Notes: generated by a model not told the origin, from the letters alone. Positions 6,342 to 14,290 are shown, counted from the stretch's first letter. The stretch is 20,512 bases of DNA from JAALKW01 sp963974485 (GCA_963974485.1 CAXBBS010000023.1:1-20512); one strand, 5' to 3'. A program made the numbers and translations.

Positions 6342-8780
6342 ATGGCAATGATATTATTTCTTATATATATAGCGTTTACGTTGATTATCTTAGCCCGTGG
6401 TGAAAAAGCCATGGTGTGGGAAATAGGGAGTGTGGTTTATTTATTATTAGCCACCGTGGTGGGTTTGTCATGGCTACCTGGAATAGTATTGTGGCTCGTG
6501 ATTCCCGGTGTGATTGCGCTTCAGCGTTTGCCTTTTGTTCAAAATATGCTGGGTAATTTTATTTTTAAGCGAGCAAAAAAAGCGATACCTAAATTATCTA
6601 AAACCGAAGAAGAAGCTTTAAATGCAGGGGATACCTGGATTGAGGAATCTATTTTTCGCGGTGAGCCGGATTGGAAGGCTTTATCCAAAATCAAAACGTC
6701 GTTGACCGATGATGAACAAGCATTTTTAGATAACGAAACCGAAACGTTGTGCGGCATGGTCGATGACTGGGAACTGACCCAGGCACAAGATTTGCCTGAA
6801 AACGTGTGGGCGTTTATGAAGGCCAACGGCTTTTTTGGGTTGGTGATTGATAAAAAATACGGTGGTAAAGGCTTTACAGGACGCGGGCATTCCGATGTTG
6901 TGATGAAAATTGCCAGTCGCTCCGGTGTGGCGGCGGTGACGGTGATGGTGCCTAATTCGCTTGGACCAGGGGAATTGCTACAGCATTACGGGACGGAAGA
7001 GCAAAAAGATTATTATTTGCCGCGTTTGGCTTGTGGTGACGAAATCCCTTGTTTTGCCTTAACCGAGCCTGAGGCTGGCAGTGATGCGACGTCGATTCAG
7101 TCTGAAGCGGTGGTGATTGAGCGTGAGATTAACGGCGAGAAAGTGCTTGGACTGCGTTTAACGTTGAATAAGCGTTGGATAACGTTGGCACCGGTGGCAA
7201 CGCTGATTGGGCTTGCGGTGGATTTAAAAGATCCCGATGGCCTGCTTAAAGGCGAAGGTCATGAAGGGATTACGTGTTTGCTGATTCCGCGTGATTCTGA
7301 AAATCTAGAGATTGGTAATCGGCATTTGCCAGCTGAACAGCCGTTCATGAACGGTACGATTCGAGGCGAAGATGTATTTGCGCCGATAACCAGTATTATT
7401 GGTGGTCAAAAAGAAGCCGGGCGTGGCTGGCAAATGCTGGTTGAATGCTTGTCGATTGGGCGTTCTATTTCGTTGCCAGCGCTGGGCGCCGCGTCGTCAT
7501 CGGTGGCTTATTTGACCACGGGTGCGTTTTCGCGTTTGCGTCGTCAGTTTTCGGTGGAGCTTGCGCAATTTGAAGGGATTGAAGAAAAACTGGCTGAAAT
7601 TGCCGGTTTAAATTATTTGGTGATGGCCACGCGTTTGTTAACGGTTGCGGCTGTGAACGAAGGCAAAAAACCTTCGGTGGCTTCGGCGATTACAAAATAT
7701 TTTAATACCGAACTGCCACGGGTTATCTTAAACTCAGCCATGGATGTGCACGGCGGACGCGCGGTTGTGGTGGGTCCTCGTAATTATTTGAGTAATTTTT
7801 ATCAAGGCATTCCTATTTCTGTCACGGTTGAAGGGGCAAATATCATGACCCGCAACTTATTGATTTTCGGACAAGGGTCCATGGCGTGTCATCCGTATTT
7901 GCGGGATGAGTTCTACGCGATTGCTAATAATGATCAAGCCGCATTTCAAAATTTATTGGGTAAGCATGTCCACTATTTTGCACGGAATATGGCGAAAGCG
8001 GTGTGTGCGGCCTGGACCGGCGGGCGCTTGATTAACGTGCCGAAGAAACATCCGCTTAAACGGGAGTGTCAGCGTCTGTCACGTCTGAGTTATGCCATGG
8101 CGTGGCTTGCGGATTGTTCGTTGATTATTTTAGGTGGCGATTTAAAACGAAAAGAACGGCTATCAGCGCGTTTGGGTGATGGCTTGTCTTATTTGTATTT
8201 GGCTATGGCGGTGTTGCGACAAGTCGAAGAGCGAGGCGGTGATAAGGCGGACCTATTGCATGCACGTTGGGCGCTGGCGTATTGTTTTCATCATGCTTCT
8301 CAAGCTTTGCTTGGATTGTGTCGAAACTTTCCATCTAAAATTATCGGTGGTGTGATGCGGTTGGTGGCCTTTCCTTTGGGCGGGGGCATGCCGTATCCCA
8401 GTGATAAGATGGATCATGATCTAACCCAACTGATGACACAAAATAATACGCATCGAGATAGTTTAAAATCTGGACTTTATATGAGTGGTGATCCTAATCA
8501 ACCGGTGGATCGCGTCGAAGAAGCATTTCAAGCCTTTGTTGAGGCAGCGCCGCTGTATAGAAAGCTTGACGGTGCAAAACGCATGAAGTCGGGTAATGTT
8601 AAAGAAAAACTGGCTGAACATCTCGAGCAAGGTAAAATTACTGAAGAAGAGATGAAGACACTGCTCGCGGTTGAACGTGTACGTTGGGATGCGATCCAAG
8701 TGGATGAATTTACGCTAGACTCTATGAAGAAGAAAAGTTTTTCTTCGGTGACTGGGGATTATAAAAATCCAATTGATTAA
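6342..8780 (+). CDS. fadE: Acyl-CoA dehydrogenase FadE
   Basis: FadE performs the first beta-oxidation step, FAD-dependent dehydrogenation of acyl-CoA to trans-2-enoyl-CoA, at the inner membrane. The protein matches E. coli FadE throughout: two N-terminal hydrophobic segments (LFLIYIAFTLIILA and the VVYLLLATVVGLSWLPG region), then EEALNAGDTWIE, PNSLGPGELLQHYGT, EIPCFALTEPEAGSDA, KRWITLAPVATLIGLA, MLVECLSIGRSISLPA and EGANIMTRNLLIFGQG, plus the long C-terminal domain special to FadE. ATG 6342 is chosen because GAAGGA (6327-6332) precedes it by nine bases and gives 812 residues, close to the 814 of E. coli; the frame is open upstream to a GTG at 6285. It lies between two effector-like genes and is probably co-transcribed with the next small gene. 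Nothing suggests inactivation. Confidence 0.96.
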   Translation: MAMILFLIYIAFTLIILARGEKAMVWEIGSVVYLLLATVVGLSWLPGIVLWLVIPGVIALQRLPFVQNMLGNFIFKRAKKAIPKLSKTEEEALNAGDTWIEESIFRGEPDWKALSKIKTSLTDDEQAFLDNETETLCGMVDDWELTQAQDLPENVWAFMKANGFFGLVIDKKYGGKGFTGRGHSDVVMKIASRSGVAAVTVMVPNSLGPGELLQHYGTEEQKDYYLPRLACGDEIPCFALTEPEAGSDATSIQSEAVVIEREINGEKVLGLRLTLNKRWITLAPVATLIGLAVDLKDPDGLLKGEGHEGITCLLIPRDSENLEIGNRHLPAEQPFMNGTIRGEDVFAPITSIIGGQKEAGRGWQMLVECLSIGRSISLPALGAASSSVAYLTTGAFSRLRRQFSVELAQFEGIEEKLAEIAGLNYLVMATRLLTVAAVNEGKKPSVASAITKYFNTELPRVILNSAMDVHGGRAVVVGPRNYLSNFYQGIPISVTVEGANIMTRNLLIFGQGSMACHPYLRDEFYAIANNDQAAFQNLLGKHVHYFARNMAKAVCAAWTGGRLINVPKKHPLKRECQRLSRLSYAMAWLADCSLIILGGDLKRKERLSARLGDGLSYLYLAMAVLRQVEERGGDKADLLHARWALAYCFHHASQALLGLCRNFPSKIIGGVMRLVAFPLGGGMPYPSDKMDHDLTQLMTQNNTHRDSLKSGLYMSGDPNQPVDRVEEAFQAFVEAAPLYRKLDGAKRMKSGNVKEKLAEHLEQGKITEEEMKTLLAVERVRWDAIQVDEFTLDSMKKKSFSSVTGDYKNPID

Positions 8781-8809
8781 TTATATTGCGTTATGCGTAG
8801 GAGAGCAGG

Positions 8810-9481
8810 ATGGCAGATTTACTACCCTCCAAAGAAATCTTGATAGAGTGTATGGATTTAGCAAGTACGCCTGAAGCTGCGGCTTATTTATCGCAACAGT
8901 TTGAGGCGTTATTAACTCGGCGAAATCTTCAGGGGAAGTTCCAGCCACTGGTGGCGAAGTTTCAGGCCTATGCGGATGAAGTGATGTTGAGCGCCGAATC
9001 TGCAACCAATCCATGGCGTGGCGAACGACCTTTGTCAGACTATGCGAACATCAGTGTGCAGCGTGCGCTTACCGTAGAAAAAGATAAGCCTGTGGCACCG
9101 ATAGAAAATGTGGCCATCGGCATTGATTTTGGTGATACAGAAGAGCTCAATCGCGGGTATATGGTTAATAATCAACCTGCTGATGCAGAAGACACAGCGC
9201 GATTAGATGTTTCGTTTCATGCATGGTTTGCACGAAACGGGTTGTTATTCCGGTCTCCCTTTATTTATCAAGCAACCGAAGCTGGTGAGATTAAAACCAG
9301 TGCTGATGGTCAGCCCCTTCGTGTCAAGTTAGATGAGTTCAAACAAGCGGTTGAGGCCGAAAACAGTGGGTTAAAATCATATTTTAATAAGCATGTGAAT
9401 GGCGTATCTGTCGAGTTTGTACAAGTTAAACTACCTGCGAAAACGCCAGCTCCAGATGCTGATGTTGCGCCAGCGGCGTGA
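8810..9481 (+). CDS. Conserved-looking hypothetical protein downstream of fadE
   Basis: This is a 223-residue soluble protein with a strong ribosome site (AGGAG, 8799-8803) six bases before ATG 8810, only 29 bases after the fadE stop, so an operon is likely. The first 80 residues are mainly helical (LPSKEILIECMDLASTPEAAAYLSQQFEALL). A middle segment, IGIDFGDTEELNRGY, looks like a beta turn, but the rest of an actin-like ATPase fold is not evident. The C-terminal half has SFHAWFARNGLLFRSPFIYQ and ends in an Ala/Pro tail. I do not recognise the family. Position suggests a role linked to fatty-acid use or simply read-through from fadE. Confidence 0.75.
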   Translation: MADLLPSKEILIECMDLASTPEAAAYLSQQFEALLTRRNLQGKFQPLVAKFQAYADEVMLSAESATNPWRGERPLSDYANISVQRALTVEKDKPVAPIENVAIGIDFGDTEELNRGYMVNNQPADAEDTARLDVSFHAWFARNGLLFRSPFIYQATEAGEIKTSADGQPLRVKLDEFKQAVEAENSGLKSYFNKHVNGVSVEFVQVKLPAKTPAPDADVAPAA

Positions 9482-9494
9482 CGGTTTTGAAGTT

Positions 9495-9537
9495 CTTTCT
9501 CCCGGGTCGGGTGGCGGGAGAAGGTGCCCGACAGGGC
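9495..9537. repeat. REP-like palindromic intergenic element, copy B
   Basis: TTCTCCCG (9497-9504) pairs with CGGGAGAA (9515-9522), extended by wobble to about ten pairs, and is followed by GGTGCCCGACAGGGCG with a small GCCC/GGGC stem (9526-9537). The core and the trailing GGTGCCCG-CAGGGCG match copy A at 959-996. It starts 14 bases after the stop of the preceding gene. Confidence 0.7.
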
Positions 9538-9583
9538 GCGCGCATGATCTGCCCTTAAAATAATCAACTTTCTGAATTTAAGC

Positions 9584-9596
9584 TATAGTCTATATA
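9584..9596 (+). promoter_or_regulatory. Possible -10 region of the EEP-fold gene
   Basis: TATAGT (9584-9589) and an overlapping candidate TATATAAC (9591-9598) lie 27-40 bases before ATG 9625, in an AT-rich stretch. No convincing -35 hexamer was found. Confidence 0.3.
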
Positions 9597-9624
9597 ACGT
9601 ATTGTATGTTTGAGTACTTTATAT

Positions 9625-11358
9625 ATGTCGATAACTTATGAAGCCGTAACGGCTAACTGTGGTAATGATAGTATCGGTAAGCATGCTGCCAAAACACTTG
9701 CGGGCCGAATTCATGACTCCGGCCTTGATGCCATGGTTATTAATTGCCAAGAAACAGATTTTAAGAAAACTCCGAGGCACTTAGAAAAAGCACTCAAGGC
9801 ACAAGGCCTCGGGGATGATTACACCGTAACTTGCCTAGGAAAAATGGCGACGCATACAAAATTTGGAACACAATTTCATTCGAACACAGGTATTGCGAGC
9901 TATGTGATTCATAAAAAAGACGTGGCAATTAATGTATCGAACAGCACGCCCGTTCGACGTGAGAAAAAACGTAGTGGTACGGGGTATAATAAAGGCGGCC
10001 TTGTTACTGATTTTACCATGACACCTGAAGATGGTCGTGCGGTAAAATTACAAACAACAAGTGGCCATTTGGATTCAACAAAACCTGTCGAGCGCTCATT
10101 AGATTGGTACAACCTTCAAAAAGCAACAGCCCAAGCCAAGGTCGGTGACTTCAAGGGTTTGGATGAGGCGATGCCAAGCATCAAGCTCGGTGGTTACGAT
10201 GTAAATACGCGTAATAAATTTAATGGCATAGGTGAACCCTCAACAAAAATATGGGGCGAGAAGGATACGCCACCAGAACTCATGAGTTTAAAACAAGCGT
10301 CTCCGGGAGGAAATCGTTTTAGTCGTGAATCCACGTATAAAACGTCTAATAAAACCATCGACCAAGATGAAGATCCTAAACGTCCGGGCTCCACACGTGG
10401 GGGCATGATGGATCTGGTGGATGTTGCATCCGATAATATGGATAAATCAAACCCCGATATTATCAAGGATGAGAGCGTCACGGTGATTGGATCAGGCAAA
10501 GATGTTGACCCAAAAACAGAACGTGATCATGATGTGGTTATTAGTCCTACACAAAGATATACCGCTCCAGAATCTCGATTTGATGCGATTAAAAATCAAA
10601 TGGCGGTGCAACTGGATGCTGCCGCACCAGACTTGGCCAAGCAGGTACGAGGGTTAGACAATACACCCGAGAATCAAGAACAATTAGTTCATGTACATAA
10701 TGCATATTTATCTACAGATGGCTTGCTGATAAAGCAGTTGGAACTACAAACAAGAGGCTTAGCGTGCGCTAAGCAACTGGCTGAAATTGCTCCTGAACAG
10801 ACCCAAGATATTCAAGATGCAATGTTTGCAAAAGAACCCTGGTTAGATGCTTTGCAAGAAAGTGTGAGCGACAAAGTCAGGTCGGTGAGTGAAAACCAGG
10901 CCCGTCAAGTTGCTCTTCTCGATCAATTAGAAAAATGCAAAACGCCTGAAAACATCAAAGATACGTTACGTGATCACGCAATCAAACAGGACCCTCACGC
11001 GACAAAGGCAGCTTATGAGGCTTGGAGTAAAAATTATGCGGCGACGAAGTCCTTTCAGAAAGCAAATAATGCAGGGCAACAAGCAGGTCAGGCGGTTTTA
11101 GAGCAAGGTGGTGCTCTCATCCAACAGCGTTCAGTTGCGCAGCCAGAAAAACCAGCTCCGTCAACGGAGTTTCAAATACCTACAGCTCCGATGAAAGACG
11201 CTAGTTTAGAAGCCAGTTTACATGTTGTTACAGCTCATAATGACAGCCTTAGTATAAAATCGGATGATGTAAAAAATAATCATGACCCAGCGAGCCCTAC
11301 AGGTATTAATGAGCTTTTGGATGATGAAGATCCTGAAGATAATATGACGCCGAGTTAG
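9625..11358 (+). CDS. EEP-fold (DNase I/inositol-phosphatase-like) protein, candidate effector
   Basis: Numbering from ATG 9625 (577 residues), the N-terminal 310 residues show the ordered motifs of the endonuclease/exonuclease/phosphatase superfamily: TANCGND (9-15), INCQETD with the candidate metal-binding Glu43, GYNKGGLVTDF (120-130, resembling the NKGGV of inositol 5-phosphatases), TTSGHLDS (His148), GGYDVNTR (Asp192, Asn194), and RDHDVVI (Asp301-His302, less secure). The family hydrolyses phosphoesters in nucleic acids, phosphoinositides or sphingomyelin. A helical C-terminal half contains one repeat (NAGQQAGQAVLEQ) shared with the 853-residue protein, then QIPTAPM and an acidic tail (INELLDDEDPEDNMTPS). 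No signal peptide is visible. The ribosome site is weak; TTG 9610 is an alternative start. A secreted phosphatase or nuclease effector is my inference. Confidence 0.8.
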   Translation: MSITYEAVTANCGNDSIGKHAAKTLAGRIHDSGLDAMVINCQETDFKKTPRHLEKALKAQGLGDDYTVTCLGKMATHTKFGTQFHSNTGIASYVIHKKDVAINVSNSTPVRREKKRSGTGYNKGGLVTDFTMTPEDGRAVKLQTTSGHLDSTKPVERSLDWYNLQKATAQAKVGDFKGLDEAMPSIKLGGYDVNTRNKFNGIGEPSTKIWGEKDTPPELMSLKQASPGGNRFSRESTYKTSNKTIDQDEDPKRPGSTRGGMMDLVDVASDNMDKSNPDIIKDESVTVIGSGKDVDPKTERDHDVVISPTQRYTAPESRFDAIKNQMAVQLDAAAPDLAKQVRGLDNTPENQEQLVHVHNAYLSTDGLLIKQLELQTRGLACAKQLAEIAPEQTQDIQDAMFAKEPWLDALQESVSDKVRSVSENQARQVALLDQLEKCKTPENIKDTLRDHAIKQDPHATKAAYEAWSKNYAATKSFQKANNAGQQAGQAVLEQGGALIQQRSVAQPEKPAPSTEFQIPTAPMKDASLEASLHVVTAHNDSLSIKSDDVKNNHDPASPTGINELLDDEDPEDNMTPS

Positions 11359-11370
11359 TATAAATAGACG

Positions 11371-11410
11371 AATCAAGCTTTTGATGTTGAAGTTCCTTCT
11401 CTCCGCGAGC
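11371..11410. repeat. REP-like element, copy C, truncated
   Basis: Bases 11371-11390 match 935-954 of copy A with two differences, and the similarity continues through GTTCCTTCTC into CCGCG. The right arm (GCGGGAGAAGG and GTGCCC...) is missing; the transposase remnant begins within about ten bases, so the element appears cut by that insertion. It starts 13 bases after the stop of the EEP-fold gene. Confidence 0.65.
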
Positions 11411-11416
11411 GCTAAC

Positions 11417-11742
11417 CTATGCATACAAGTTTGCAAGTAGGTAGTCTTCGAGGATAAGCTGAAATTTTTTGAGTCCCCTGAGCATCGTAATTGGTCTAGG
11501 GGGGGGCTTTCCGATTTATACCTTTTCCATCCACCTAGTCTAGCAATAATCCAGGACGCCCAAGATAATTGCCTGGGGTGGTAAGGATTTTTTTGTTTCT
11601 CTGTTTGACCCTCTAGCTTTTTTATAGCAATTGATAAAACGTTACATTCTGTTTCATTAAATACTGCTCGATTACCGCCTAACTGTCTTAAACATACGGT
11701 TTGCTTTCCTAACATAGTCCGAACAAAAAATTCACCGTTTTT
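11417..11742 (-). pseudogene. IS4-family transposase C-terminal remnant, frameshifted
   Basis: Read on the minus strand from about 11742, the frame gives KNGEFFVRTMLGKQ, ..NETECNVLSIAIKKLEGQ, EKQKNPYHPRQLSWASWI and ARLGGWKRYKSESPP, typical of the C-terminus of IS4/IS50-type transposases (ARLGGWKGY...RPPGPIT). At an eight-C run (11499-11506) the frame slips: the continuation RPITMLRGLKKF, QLILEDYLLANLYA and a stop (11417-11419) is in another frame. The catalytic domain is absent. It accounts for most of the 525-base gap between two effector-like genes and shows past IS activity. The frameshift could be a sequencing error in the homopolymer, but the truncation is independent of it. Confidence 0.78.
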
Positions 11743-11791
11743 TTTAAACGAGAATCTCCAAAATAACCAACGGTTCTTCGCCCAGTCATGT

Positions 11792-11869
11792 GAGCAATGA
11801 CTTGCTCTTTGGCGTGATGGTCATCACTTGATTTTATCTAAACTGCATCTAGACTTAACTTATATAAGT
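11792..11869 (+). promoter_or_regulatory. Inverted repeats upstream of the 240-residue gene
   Basis: Three dyads occur within 80 bases: GAGCAA-TGAC-TTGCTC followed by TTT (11792-11810), GTGATG-GT-CATCAC (11814-11827), and the perfect 12-base palindrome ACTTATATAAGT (11858-11869). The last contains TATATA that could serve as a -10 box and lies 14 bases before ATG 11884. A regulator-binding or promoter role is plausible but unproven. Confidence 0.4.
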
Positions 11870-11883
11870 AGGGAGTCAACGAT

Positions 11884-12606
11884 ATGGCTAAAATAAAGTC
11901 AACTCATGCGAAGGAGCGAGATCAACGCGCTGAAATTGTTGGTCATATAAGTGAAATGACAACAGGTCTGGTTGAAAAAGACCGGGTCGCACCCTTTAAT
12001 ATACCTGGTGAACCGGACTACGTTGTCTATGGAACATCTGATCGAATGCTTCATAGCATAGCTCGAGCATTTAATGGTGGTTATCGGCGAGAGGCGAATG
12101 TAAGTAAAATGGAACTTGAATGTTCAGCTTCATTCCAAATTGATGCGTCCGATACAGGTATGCTTGCAACAGCAGAGGATAGAGAGCGTGCATATAACAG
12201 CTTGCCGAATATACTCGCGAGCGACCTGGCGAATGAATCGGGTCGATACGGCGCTCATATTGCGAACTTGGCTGGCAATGACAAGGATAAGCAACAAGCG
12301 ATAAGAGATATCGTGAGCTCCAAAATTGAGGCGTTTGAAGAGCAGTTTAATACCGCAGAGAGCTATGCTGATAAAAATCAGGTGCTTAACCAGATGGTTG
12401 AATTTTATGATCTCACAAGAGATAGGGAAGCGCTCAGAGATTTCGTCGTCAATGAACGGCCCGATGTGATACCGAGCACATCACCATCAAGTGTGGACTG
12501 GAGCGACGTTTTTGATACGATAGAAAAGCATAATGAAGCGGTGAGGAACGAGCAAGCACCGACAGACGATGCTGAAGACATCGTAGAGCCGTCTAAAAAA
12601 CCCTAA
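11884..12606 (+). CDS. Hypothetical acidic-tailed protein (effector-like)
   Basis: ATG 11884 follows AGGGAG (11870-11875) by eight bases, a clear ribosome site, giving 240 residues. The protein is soluble, with a mixed N-terminal domain (FNIPGEPDYVVYGTSDRMLHS) and a helical C-terminal half (SSKIEAFEEQFNTAESYADK and following). It ends in an acidic and Pro/Ser-containing tail (EQAPTDDAEDIVEPSKKP). There is no signal peptide and no family I recognise. Its upstream region has several inverted repeats and follows a transposase remnant. Its stop codon overlaps that of the convergent murU gene by four bases (CTAA). Similar tail chemistry to the neighbouring large proteins suggests a secreted protein, as inference only. 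Confidence 0.8.
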   Translation: MAKIKSTHAKERDQRAEIVGHISEMTTGLVEKDRVAPFNIPGEPDYVVYGTSDRMLHSIARAFNGGYRREANVSKMELECSASFQIDASDTGMLATAEDRERAYNSLPNILASDLANESGRYGAHIANLAGNDKDKQQAIRDIVSSKIEAFEEQFNTAESYADKNQVLNQMVEFYDLTRDREALRDFVVNERPDVIPSTSPSSVDWSDVFDTIEKHNEAVRNEQAPTDDAEDIVEPSKKP

Positions 12607-13265
12607 AGGGCAGCCCGTGCACGTTCCAGTCGAGCGGGGCTCCCCGTATCAAACCACATACCAGGATGTACTTCGGCGCTAGCAAGGCCTTGAGATGTTG
12701 CATCACGTAGCCAAGGCGCAAGGGTCGCACGCCCCAAGGGTTGATGCTCAAAGAGTTTGGGGTGATAACACGCAATGCCAGAGAATGTGTAGTGCTTATC
12801 TGAGTTGGATAATAACTGTGTGCTGGTGATGCCAAAATCACTGGGCATATGATCGGCCGGTGTTTTAATTAAAACGAGATGCGCTAAGTTTGTTTTAGGT
12901 AGTTGAATGTGTGAAAAATCATAATCAGTAAAAACATCCGCGTTGATAGCAATAAACGGCTCGTCGCCCAGTTTATTACGGGCATACACAAGGCTCCCGC
13001 CGGTGCGTAGGCCACCCGGAGGCTCGGCTATATAGATAATTTCTAGGTTCTGATAGTTTGTTTGATTAATATGTCGTCGGATTTGATCACCTAAATAAGC
13101 ATGATTAATTAAAACGCGTGTGATACTCGGGTGTTGATTGAGTTTGTCTAAATGATAGTCGATGAGCGCACGACAGCCCACGGTGCAAAGTGCTTTAGGA
13201 ATACGATCGGTCAAAGGGCGAAGGCGGCTGCCGCGACCCGCCGCAAAAATAAAGGCGGTATTCAT
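12603..13265 (-). CDS. murU: N-acetylmuramate alpha-1-phosphate uridylyltransferase MurU
   Basis: MurU converts MurNAc-1-phosphate and UTP to UDP-MurNAc in the recycling route that bypasses de novo synthesis. The 220 residues show the sugar-nucleotidyltransferase signature AAGRGSRLRPLTDRIPKAL (8-26), the metal-binding NADVF (108-112), YTFSGIACYHP (159-169) and GMWFDTGSP (202-210), all as in MurU. It is translationally coupled to amgK: its ATG overlaps the amgK stop by four bases (ATGA, 13262-13265). Its own stop overlaps the convergent hypothetical gene by four bases. The length is normal for the family. The pair is known to lower dependence on MurA, the fosfomycin target. Confidence 0.93.
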   Translation of the reverse strand: MNTAFIFAAGRGSRLRPLTDRIPKALCTVGCRALIDYHLDKLNQHPSITRVLINHAYLGDQIRRHINQTNYQNLEIIYIAEPPGGLRTGGSLVYARNKLGDEPFIAINADVFTDYDFSHIQLPKTNLAHLVLIKTPADHMPSDFGITSTQLLSNSDKHYTFSGIACYHPKLFEHQPLGRATLAPWLRDATSQGLASAEVHPGMWFDTGSPARLERARAAL

Positions 13266-14290
13266 GTGTTAATTTTCTCCTCAAACACCGGGCATACGCG
13301 TGTTTGCATGAAATCATAAAAAGGACGTAACGCTTCATGTTGCTTGAGACAATCTAAAGCATAGTTCAAGGTCAGCGGTAAATCACGTAAATAAGATGAT
13401 TTGCCATCACGTAGGTCTAACCGGCAGAAAATACCAAGAATTTTTAGGTGCCGTTGTAGGCCGCACATATCAAAGCCTTGCTTAAATTCTTCACGTGACC
13501 AACCATGAGTATCGGGTAGTTTGTCGTAAAATGCATGCACCCATTGTAATTGTGTCGCCTCGGGCCACTTGATGTAGGCGTCTTTTAAGAGCGAGACCAA
13601 GTCATAGGTAAAGGGCCCACGCACGGCATCTTGAAAGTCAAGCACGCTGATGTTGAGCTGATCTGGAGATGCAGATTCAGATGGAATCAGCATGAGATTA
13701 CGTGAATGATAGTCGCCATGCATAAAGCATTGAGGTTGATGACTAATATTGTCGGTAATCACGCTCAGCGCATGATTAAGTAAGTTCTCTTCGATGTTGG
13801 TGAGTGTTATGCCGAGCCATCGCTCTAAAAACCAGGAGCGAAATAATTGCAATTCACGTTCCATCGCCGGAATATCAAATTCGCCTAGCTTGGGTGAGTG
13901 TGTACGGCAGGTTTGTATTTTATGTAGGCATTCTAGTGCAAGCATATAATCGTGTTCGGCTTGTTCAGGAGATGCGTTTAAAACACGGCTAAATAAGAGT
14001 GCGTCCCCTAAATCTTCAAGTAAGGCAAAGCCTTGGTCGAGATCAAATGCGATGATTTCAGGTGTTCGAACACCTGCCTCAGCAAGTGATCGTGCTATTT
14101 GAACAAAGGCCAGCAGACCTTCTTTACCGGGTGGTGCGTCCATGACCACATACGTCGTTGTATCATGATCATGTTGCATACGAAAATAACGACGAAAGCT
14201 CGCGTCACCGGCGAGGGGGGTTAAATTAAACGGTGAATTTCCAATCACGCTGTTTAACCAAGTGTGCAGTGTGTTCTGTCGTGTAAGCAT
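13262..14290 (-). CDS. amgK: N-acetylmuramate/N-acetylglucosamine 1-kinase AmgK
   Basis: AmgK phosphorylates MurNAc (and GlcNAc) at the anomeric position, supplying MurU. The 342 residues carry the aminoglycoside-phosphotransferase fold: a nucleotide-binding N-lobe (PLAGDASFRRYFR, YVVMDAPPGKE), the Brenner motif HGDYHSRNLM (191-200) with catalytic Asp193, and the metal-binding LDFQDAVRGPFTYDL (217-231). Gene pair and order are those known from Pseudomonas, where amgK-murU is also divergent from lptD. Only 57 bases separate its start from lptD, so regulatory signals for both are shared; the lptD -10 box adjoins the amgK start codon. No strong ribosome site is seen before ATG 14290. Confidence 0.93.
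   Translation of the reverse strand: MLTRQNTLHTWLNSVIGNSPFNLTPLAGDASFRRYFRMQHDHDTTTYVVMDAPPGKEGLLAFVQIARSLAEAGVRTPEIIAFDLDQGFALLEDLGDALLFSRVLNASPEQAEHDYMLALECLHKIQTCRTHSPKLGEFDIPAMERELQLFRSWFLERWLGITLTNIEENLLNHALSVITDNISHQPQCFMHGDYHSRNLMLIPSESASPDQLNISVLDFQDAVRGPFTYDLVSLLKDAYIKWPEATQLQWVHAFYDKLPDTHGWSREEFKQGFDMCGLQRHLKILGIFCRLDLRDGKSSYLRDLPLTLNYALDCLKQHEALRPFYDFMQTRVCPVFEEKINT

Noticed and set aside
9120..9165. Actin/Hsp70-like ATPase motif (IGIDFGDT) in the gene after fadE
   Set aside because: The rest of the fold, including the second phosphate loop and adenosine motif, is not visible and the motif is mid-protein rather than N-terminal.
11218..11715. A 165-codon minus-strand frame taken as an intact gene
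   Set aside because: Its first part is the transposase C-terminus, but after the eight-C run the true continuation is in another frame, and the rest runs antisense through the EEP-fold gene.
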